The translations under genes and the position numbers were made by a program. A DNA stretch of 13,944 bases from the NCBI GenBank assembly GCA_027596035.1, contig JADGJA010000614.1, positions 1 through 13,944 of the forward strand, in the 5' to 3' direction. The stretch is from Thoreauomyces humboldtii (taxonomy: Eukaryota; Chytridiomycota; Chytridiomycetes; Spizellomycetales; Powellomycetaceae). This document shows, piece by piece, positions 8,603 through 13,944 of the stretch (within the stretch, counting starts at the first letter, position 1; every line of letters starts with the position of its first letter). Under the pieces are notes generated by a model. That model had not been told where the DNA came from, searched no databases, and saw nothing but the letters and a program-made list of their open reading frames with translations.

Positions 8603-9553
8603 CTAAACCACGGGACTGATCAAGGGCTTTCCAGCAAAGTGAGCGTCCAGATTGGCCACCATGAGCTCCCCCATGGCGTTCCTGGTCTGCACGGTGGCGC
8701 TCCCCTGATGAGGGGACAGCACGACGTTCTCCAACGCGAAGAACCTGTGGTCCACCTCGGGTTCCCCCTGGAAGACGTCGAGAGCGGCGGCCCCGAGTCC
8801 ACCGTCCGACAGCAGCTGGATCATGGCCTCCTCGTCCACGAGAGATCCTCTGGCGACGTTGACGATGGATCCTTTCGGACCCAGAGCCTCCAGAACCTCC
8901 CGCGACACGATCCCTCGGGTGTCGGGACCCCCGGGTGCGACCACGACGAGCCAGTCGACCCGTCGAGCCATGTCCACGAGGTCGGGACAGTAGACGTGGG
9001 GAACTCCCGGTCCCTGATCCTTCCTCCCATGGTAGAGGACCCTCATCTTCATGGCCTGGAGTCTGGTCGCTATCTCCTTCCCTATCCTTCCCAACCCCAG
9101 TATCCCCACCGTCCTACCGTTCAACTCCCCGAAACACCCCACCCGACGGTCGCGAGTCCACCGGCCGTCCCTCACGAACCCGTCTCCCAGGACCAACCTC
9201 CTCGCACACGCGACCATGAGTCCGACCACGAGTTCGGCCACCGCGTCGTTCAATACGTCGGGGGTGTTCGTGACCCTTAGTCCCGGTCGTTCGGACACGG
9301 CCGCCATGTCCACCGAGTCGTAGCCGACGCCGAACCCGGCGACGATCTGGAGGTTGGGGAGGGAGGAGATGAGGTTGGACGTCACGTTCTTGGATCCCGC
9401 GTGGCCGAGGATGCGGTGACCGTTCTCTTTCAGCCAGGCGGTTGGGTCGGGTTGGTCGTGCAGGTTGTGAACCGTGTAGTGCGTTCGGAGCAGGACTTCG
9501 GTTTGTGCGTGAAGAGGCGAGGTTTGGAGGATCTCGATGTGGGAGGTGGACAT
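8603..9553 (-). CDS. D-2-hydroxyacid dehydrogenase, HPR2-like glyoxylate/hydroxypyruvate reductase
   Basis: A 316-aa single-exon NAD(P)H-dependent reductase that probably reduces glyoxylate, hydroxypyruvate or a related 2-oxoacid to the D-hydroxyacid in the cytosol. The Rossmann motif GLGRIG lies at 153-158. The catalytic triad of the family is complete: Arg235 in NVARG, Glu264 in FQGEP, His282 in SPHQG. Arg177-Lys178 after the second Rossmann strand suggest NADPH preference (inference). The C-terminus RNAMGELMVANLDAHFAGKP and TNTPDVLNDAVAEL match plant HPR2/HPPR and bacterial glyoxylate reductases best. It ends in PVV, so no peroxisomal PTS1 signal is present. The start at 9553 is the only sensible in-frame ATG, with A at -3; the open frame continues upstream to 9940 but without family similarity. 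It lacks introns while the two split neighbours average one per few hundred bases, which could reflect acquisition from bacteria or chance. Exact substrate is uncertain. Confidence 0.92.
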   Translation of the reverse strand: MSTSHIEILQTSPLHAQTEVLLRTHYTVHNLHDQPDPTAWLKENGHRILGHAGSKNVTSNLISSLPNLQIVAGFGVGYDSVDMAAVSERPGLRVTNTPDVLNDAVAELVVGLMVACARRLVLGDGFVRDGRWTRDRRVGCFGELNGRTVGILGLGRIGKEIATRLQAMKMRVLYHGRKDQGPGVPHVYCPDLVDMARRVDWLVVVAPGGPDTRGIVSREVLEALGPKGSIVNVARGSLVDEEAMIQLLSDGGLGAAALDVFQGEPEVDHRFFALENVVLSPHQGSATVQTRNAMGELMVANLDAHFAGKPLISPVV

Positions 9554-10015
9554 TTTTATGATGGCCCTCTTTGGGTGGGATGCAGGGTTGCTGGACCAAG
9601 CGCTCGTGAGGCGGTTGATATGATAGTTGACGGCAGTTGGTTCGGCGGTGTTGCTGGGTGGTGAGATGGAGGTGAGGAAATGTCGGCCAGAGTCGCCGTC
9701 TGTGATCCTCGGAACGATTCCCCCGTTACCGAACCTTTCGTAACCAAGGTAAACAGACGTACCCTGGCACCGTTCCCCCGAAGATCGGCAGATGCGGGAT
9801 GATTTTGATAAAAATCTCGACCAGAAAAGAGGATGTACAGTAGGAAAAGAACCCGATATCCGGTCGGATCGCGTGAGGAAGGAGATGAAAACGGGGAAAG
9901 GGAATGAGAAGAGCAGCGAGCAGAAGTGATGAACCAGCAAAACCAGGTATATATCCCATGACCACGGAGCGGCATGGTGGGGTTGAAGTGTTTTTGTTTC
10001 TCGACGTCTGCGCCG
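9554..10015 (-). promoter_or_regulatory. Dehydrogenase promoter and 3' flank of the PHD gene
   Basis: These 462 bp separate two minus-strand genes and hold no supported gene. A TATATA stretch lies at about 9949-9954, read GATATATACC on the minus strand. If it is a TATA box, the dehydrogenase leader would be about 370 nt. The part near 10015 should be the 3'UTR of the PHD gene. No UTR intron could be supported. Confidence 0.45.
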
Positions 10016-11911
10016 TCATCGTATCGCCTGATGTCCAAACTTTTCCTGGAACCTAATGAGCGACAGATTGAGACGGTCTAGCACCTCGAATGATGATTCT
10101 CCAGATCCACCTGTCACCGCTGTGACAGGGTGCTTCCCTTCGACCGTGGCACCCTTCGTTTCCAGAGCCGAGTTCTGCACGTCGAAGGCGACGGCGGCGA
10201 GATGGCACATGAGTTTCTGACTCGATCCTTCCCCGGGCGACGGTGTGAGGGAAGGAGATCCTGTCTGGATGGCCATCGAGACCTGAAGACGTGTGATGTA
10301 GTCCGAAAGTTGTTTGACGCGCTTGTTCATCTCTCCGATGGTGGAGCGCGCATGGGGTATCCGGATCTTGGGCGGAAGAGTGGTTTCTGGGGGTATCTTT
10401 TCCAGACTCGTTGTGGGCGATTTTGATAGCGGTGCAATCACGGGTGCCGATTGCTGCGGCTGGTGAGATTTCCGCAAACTTCCTGCGGTGGATGGTACGG
10501 TTTTCGTGGACCCTCGCGCTGGTTTGGGTGGAACGGCGGTTCGAGTGTGACTTTGCGCGGACGGTCGACGGGCAGGCTGTTCGACTTTCGCCTTTCGACA
10601 TTTCGGTTCCGGGCGGATGGGTTCCGATTTGTCGAAATGTTCCGAGTTTACATGCGTCAAAACGACGGGTTCTGGCCGCCGCTGTGGAATTGGATGTGAG
10701 GCTCGGTTATCGTCTCGATTTGAGTCAGCCCGTCGCTTCGAAGGCCGTTCTGTGACCGAGGGATCGGCGGACTCTACGATGCTCCCACGTCTCTTTCGCT
10801 TTGTCGCGGTCTTGGCATCGGCTTCGACGCTTACGGCGACCGGAGAGGCAACTCGCGAGATGAAGAACGGTACTATCAACAGCACATGACATGTGTAAGT
10901 TCAACTACCGCCCGAAAGCAAAAAAGATTCACGGTGACCCTACCTGGCTCCACCTTTGGCTCGGGCTTTTGACTTCCAGAGAAACGTCGCATAGCCCGGG
11001 CCATCGCAGAGTCGTCTTGCGATGTACGACGGCGAGGAGCCTTGACCTTCTCTGTCCTCCCGCTCTGGCTGTGGTGATCCTCAACATCATCATCATCGTC
11101 CGTGGATGGGGATTTCCCGACGGCTGATGCTGCCACGCGATCGCTGGTGCCAGGCCTTAGGAGCAGGAGTTCCGTGTAGGACTGAGCAGCCTCGCGACTG
11201 TTCATGGTACTCCGCTTCTTTCCCGTGTTCTTGGCCGGGGCCTTCTTCGGTTCTCTGACGGTTGACTTTGGTGGAGCAGCGGCCGCAGCGGCTGCCGCTG
11301 CTGCGTTGGCGGCGAGCTCACGCGATCGAGTGGTCGTCTTCTTGGGGGCTTGGTGCCTGAGAACGGGACGGACGGACACAAAGTCAATCATCCTGACATT
11401 TTCATTCTCGGCGCCATTCTCTTGCCCCTCACATGTACAGGGAGTGGTTGTCGGGACGACATTCCTCGCAGTAGTAATGTTTCGGAAGTTTCTTTGGGTT
11501 GACGTTCATGCATTCACAGTGCTGCCAGACCATACATTCTTCGCACTGAACCATGACCCCGAAGGATTCTGAAGGAAAGGACACCGAGGAGAAGAGGATT
11601 CGTGAGTGTTCCCACTCTGGGGACGAAGAAGACGTGCTTGAAGAGGAGCACGCTACCTCCTCTGCCGCAAACACAGCGAGTGATCTCTTCCTCCTCGTCC
11701 TCCTCGTCGTCGTCCTCAGAGTCCGACATTGGGATGCCATCCCGTTCGTGAAGAATGGTGGCAGTGGTTTTCGAGTCCTTTGCGAGACGCTGCGAGCGAG
11801 ACGAAGCTTTGGTCTCTGACGTTAGAGAGAAGAAGCAATGTCAGTCTCGGTAAGCGTGGGGAACGCTATGGTCGTTGGTGTCTGACTTTTCTCACCCAAG
11901 GTAACCAACAT
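10016..11911 (-). CDS. PHD-finger chromatin protein, Cti6-like candidate
   Basis: Predicted 526-aa nuclear protein on the minus strand. Coding exons in order: 11911-11896, 11815-11657, 11568-11433, 11356-10944, 10872-10016; introns are 80, 88, 76 and 71 nt and all phases agree. A complete C4HC3 PHD finger spans about 53-95 (C53, C55, C67, C70, H75, C78, C92, C95, with VWQH), preceded by an acidic run (residues 39-49). PHD fingers of this kind read histone H3 tails. After it come a 10-Ala run (122-131), basic disordered segments, a bipartite NLS-like region (about 265-290) and a conserved-looking helix [20 protein letters not shown] (about 423-442). Acidic stretch, PHD and distal helix resemble fungal Cti6, a subunit of the Rpd3L deacetylase; this assignment is from memory of the family and is tentative. 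Exon 1 is only 16 nt and less certain; the ATG at 11729 is an alternative start. For the last acceptor, 10851 also keeps frame but would use a poor GAG. Confidence 0.8.
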
Positions 11912-12229
11912 TGCGAGTAGACCGAGAGCGGTGGCAGCGTGGAAGGTTGAGAAGGTGCCAGCGACAGGCAGATGAGATCGGGAGTCTTGGCTTCAGCTGG
12001 GAGTGTATCGATACGTAGTATTGGGTACTTTTTGAAGAGGGGGGCCTGCCATGTCAAGTTGAGGTGTGTTTGTGCCTGGAAAGACCCTTTGCTGAGGGAT
12101 TTTTCACACAGGCGCTTCGGTGCAACACGAACACCAACCAACACACGACGGACCCCCGCTTGCGCACACTCAAAAGCGCCTACACCAGACTACAGTACCC
12201 ATTGCACCGCACTCAAGAAAGGATTCATC
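11912..12229. promoter_or_regulatory. Divergent promoter between PHD and solenoid genes
   Basis: This 318-bp stretch separates two divergent start codons and must hold both promoters. The part nearest 12229 is CA-rich and looks like a leader. A perfect palindrome GTATCGATAC lies at 12005-12014, overlapping ATACGTAGTAT at 12011-12021. The reading frame of the + gene stays open upstream to 11972, but that extension has no recognisable domain and the ATG at 12230 better precedes the membrane anchor. Confidence 0.55.
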
Positions 12230-13549
12230 ATGATGAAGAACGAGCAGCAGAGACCCGTCCGCCTGCCTGTGACCCCCGTCGCCCTCCCCGTAGACCCCAT
12301 CCAACGCGCGCCGCCATCTTCTTCCCGCATCTCTCGGAGAGCCCTCGCACTCGGGCTGGGCGCGTTCGTTACCCTTTTCTTGCTCACGCACTCCGGCGTG
12401 CTTTCCACCCTCTCCTCCTCCCTCTTCGGCTCCCCCGACGCGACCGACGGTACCTGCGGCTGGTTCGGTTCCCCTGGCTTCGAGTTTGTGCCAGGCCCCG
12501 GGCGCTGGGAGAGCGGGTCCACCCCGAGAGACGTCACGGTAGAGATGAAGGGAGCCGCAACCGGTACCTTCACGATCTCCTCTGACGCAAGCACGGACGT
12601 GGCCGTCACTACCGCCGTTTTCCACGTGTCTCCCAAGAACATTGCCGACCTCATCACGGTCAGCCACGTGGTCACCGAAGAGGGCGGCTACGTCGTCAAC
12701 ATCCACACGCCCGAGAACCTCGTCCACCGTCAATGCATCCACGCCGACGTCGTCCTTACCCTTCCCGCCCAGAAGGACCCCAAAGTCAACCTCGCCCTCG
12801 CGGCTCGCAACTCTCGCTTCACTCTGAACGACATGCGAGACGTCAGGTTCACCAACGTGGGCGTCGAGAGCACCAACGGACGCATCGAGACGCACGGCCT
12901 GGAAGTTGCCGGGAAGCTCGCGCTCACGTCCACGAACGGTGCGCTGATTGTCGATAACCTCGACGCTGTCGTGGCGGACTCTGTGGTCCTGAAGACCACG
13001 AACGGGCCCGTGGACGTCCGCTCCGCTGACGTGCAGACTCTCGAGCGCAATGCCGTGCCCGTGACCGGGCTCCACGTCCAGACCACCAACGCTCCCGTCA
13101 CCCTAGACGCCGTCTCGGCATCCACCGTCGTCGCGCACTCCTCCAACGGTCGCATCGTCCTTGATGCGGTGACGATCACACACTCGGACACCGACCTCCA
13201 GACCACCAACAGCGACATATCGGGAAACCTGTTTCTGATCGGAGGCGCCCTGGCCGCTACCACGAGCAACGGTCGCGTCGCGCTGGTCGTCAAAGGCAGG
13301 CCCAAGACGGTCCGCGCCGTCACCTCCAACAGCCCCGTGAGCGTCCGCATGACCAACGAGGGGTACAAGGGGACCTTCCGAGTCCAGGCCGGAAAGTACG
13401 CGGGCGTCGAGGTCACGGGCGAGGACGTGCATTTCACGGGCGACCCAAAGGTCAAGAACGTTCAGGAGGGATGGAAGGGCGCAGAGGAAGGTGAGCAGAG
13501 CGTGGTCATCAAGACCACCAACGGTGGCGCCAAGCTGGCGTTTGCCTGA
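12230..13549 (+). CDS. Membrane-anchored DUF4097/adhesin-like beta-solenoid protein
   Basis: A 439-aa single-exon protein of unknown function. A Pro-rich cytosolic tail (about 1-37, with RR at 36-37) is followed by one hydrophobic segment (about 38-60), then a long C-terminal domain; this fits a type II signal anchor with the main domain lumenal or extracellular. From about 210 the motif [ST][ST]N[GAS]xV/I recurs at about 214, 234, 256, 285, 304, 325, 345 and 365, with a final TTNGG at 429. The period is near 20 residues, typical of the beta-solenoid in DUF4097-type putative adhesins. Only two cysteines exist, C76 and C169, both on the predicted outer side, so a disulfide is possible. The start is the first of two tandem ATGs (12230, 12233). 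It may be a surface or secretory-pathway protein, but no ligand or partner can be named. Confidence 0.85.
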   Translation: MMKNEQQRPVRLPVTPVALPVDPIQRAPPSSSRISRRALALGLGAFVTLFLLTHSGVLSTLSSSLFGSPDATDGTCGWFGSPGFEFVPGPGRWESGSTPRDVTVEMKGAATGTFTISSDASTDVAVTTAVFHVSPKNIADLITVSHVVTEEGGYVVNIHTPENLVHRQCIHADVVLTLPAQKDPKVNLALAARNSRFTLNDMRDVRFTNVGVESTNGRIETHGLEVAGKLALTSTNGALIVDNLDAVVADSVVLKTTNGPVDVRSADVQTLERNAVPVTGLHVQTTNAPVTLDAVSASTVVAHSSNGRIVLDAVTITHSDTDLQTTNSDISGNLFLIGGALAATTSNGRVALVVKGRPKTVRAVTSNSPVSVRMTNEGYKGTFRVQAGKYAGVEVTGEDVHFTGDPKVKNVQEGWKGAEEGEQSVVIKTTNGGAKLAFA

Positions 13550-13571
13550 GAGAAAGAAAAACAGAATGTCC

Positions 13572-13588
13572 CATATGTACATATGTAC
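13572..13588 (+). promoter_or_regulatory. PUF-type motif within a palindromic ATATGTAC duplication
   Basis: ATATGTAC is repeated in tandem at 13573-13580 and 13581-13588, forming a perfect 14-bp palindrome CATATGTACATATG (13572-13585). On the mRNA strand it contains TGTACATA (13576-13583), matching the UGUANAUA core bound by Puf3/Pumilio proteins, 27 nt after the stop codon. The C two bases upstream preferred by yeast Puf3 is absent. Function is inferred. Confidence 0.45.
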
Positions 13589-13705
13589 CGTAGAGTAGTA
13601 CATGCCACTCGCAACCCCCGTCACCCGTACCCGTTACTCGCGTTTTGTCCACCGTGCAGAAACGGCAGGCCCCAGCTGTTAATAACGGACATCAACCTTC
13701 ATCTT

Positions 13706-13750
13706 TGACAGCCCCTTTATCCCCTGTCACGTCTATCCCTGATAGATGAC
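13706..13750 (+). repeat. Two overlapping, mutually exclusive hairpins
   Basis: Hairpin A pairs TGACAG (13706-13711) with CTGTCA (13724-13729) around a 12-nt loop. Hairpin B pairs GTCA (13726-13729) plus TCTATC (13732-13737) with GATAGA (13741-13746) plus TGAC (13747-13750), with a 2-nt bulge and a 3-nt loop. Both use 13726-13729, so only one can form at a time. Whether the region is transcribed is unknown. Confidence 0.45.
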
Positions 13751-13921
13751 CCAAAGAAGGATACCGATTTCAGTTCCATAGCCATGCCAAAAAAAACAAA
13801 AGAATGACCAAAAGACGAAACGGCCTGCGTATCCAACTGTTATTGCAAAGTAGTATACACAACTACCCGCCCCCGCGCCAAGCGCGCATGGCGGATGCCG
13901 GGGTGGGGGTGGAAAAAAAAA

Positions 13922-13944
13922 GGGGGGGGGGGGGGGGGGGGGGG
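13922..13944 (+). repeat. Terminal poly-G run (23 G), probable artefact
   Basis: The window ends in 23 consecutive G after nine A (13913-13921). A run like this exactly at the sequence end is typical of two-colour sequencing dark cycles or an unresolved homopolymer at a contig edge. A real G tract at which assembly stopped is also possible. Confidence 0.75.

Larger units (their letters stand above)
13550..13944 (+). other. 3' flank of the solenoid gene to the contig end
   Basis: No gene is supported in these 395 bp. The beginning is an A-rich 3'UTR with a PUF-type motif. Further on are two overlapping hairpins (13706-13750), a GC-rich stretch (about 13861-13912) and a terminal A9-G23 homopolymer pair. 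Confidence 0.5.

Noticed and set aside
8480..9280. 266-codon + frame over the dehydrogenase
   Set aside because: It is antisense to a complete dehydrogenase with all catalytic motifs, and its own sequence shows no domain.
9554..9940. N-terminal extension of the dehydrogenase
   Set aside because: The open frame upstream of 9553 has no similarity to the family, whose N-terminus aligns from the ATG at 9553.
11357..11432. A 40-nt alternative for the third PHD-gene intron (ending at a TCAG near 11393)
   Set aside because: It keeps frame but is far shorter than any other intron here, while the 76-nt choice has a pyrimidine-rich acceptor.
9740..11906. Shared TTACCTTGG word upstream of both minus-strand genes
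   Set aside because: A 9-mer shared by two places with poor flanking similarity is weak; in the PHD gene it falls in the predicted first exon.
2916..11911. A functional chromatin gene cluster (remodeller plus PHD reader)
   Set aside because: The genes are on opposite strands and separated by a metabolic gene, and nothing in the sequence links their control.
11972..12229. 86-residue N-terminal extension of the solenoid protein
   Set aside because: The extension is not domain-like and would lengthen the cytosolic tail before the anchor; the tandem ATG at 12230 is the more natural start. Transcript data could revise this.

Overview
The window looks like nuclear DNA from a GC-rich, intron-bearing, fungus-like opisthokont. 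Four things support this. Every split gene uses short GT-AG introns of about 71-126 nt. Coding regions strongly prefer C/G-ending codons. The SNF2-family remodeller has the fungal domain order, with no BRK domain between HSA and the ATPase. The elongation factor is EFL (EF-1alpha-like) rather than canonical EF-1alpha, and within fungi EFL is known mainly from zoosporic (chytrid-type) and some early-diverging lineages. My best guess is a chytrid-like fungus; another EFL-bearing opisthokont is not excluded. No mobile element, CRISPR array, rRNA or tRNA gene was seen.

Layout: (1) 1-432, promoter and leader of the EFL gene, with spaced CATGGA repeats and a 17-bp palindrome. (2) 433-2194, the EFL gene (+), with a 5'UTR intron and two coding introns. 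(3) 2195-2915, EFL 3'UTR and SNF2 promoter, containing a 12-bp tandem/inverted repeat, a two-unit telomere-type box and CT microsatellites. (4) 2916-8334, a six-exon SNF2/STH1 (BRM/BRG1)-type chromatin remodelling ATPase (+). (5) 8335-8602, a convergent 3' region. (6) 8603-9553, an intronless HPR2-like glyoxylate/hydroxypyruvate reductase (-). (7) 9554-10015, its promoter and the 3' flank of the next gene. (8) 10016-11911, a five-exon PHD-finger protein resembling Cti6-type Rpd3L subunits (-), with a predicted 16-nt first coding exon. (9) 11912-12229, a compact divergent promoter. (10) 12230-13549, a membrane-anchored protein (+) with a DUF4097/adhesin-like beta-solenoid of about 20-residue repeats. 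(11) 13550-13944, 3' flank with a PUF-type motif, a pair of competing hairpins, and a terminal run of 23 G that looks like a sequencing or assembly edge.

This is mostly an ordinary housekeeping stretch: translation, chromatin remodelling, chromatin reading, central metabolism and a cell-surface or lumenal protein. I see no operon-like or single-pathway logic. The two chromatin genes (SNF2-type ATPase and PHD reader) lie near each other but are separated by the dehydrogenase and lie on opposite strands. The points most worth a second look are EFL, the uncharacterised solenoid protein, the HPR2-like enzyme as a possible transferred gene, and the short repeat and palindrome elements in the intergenic regions.
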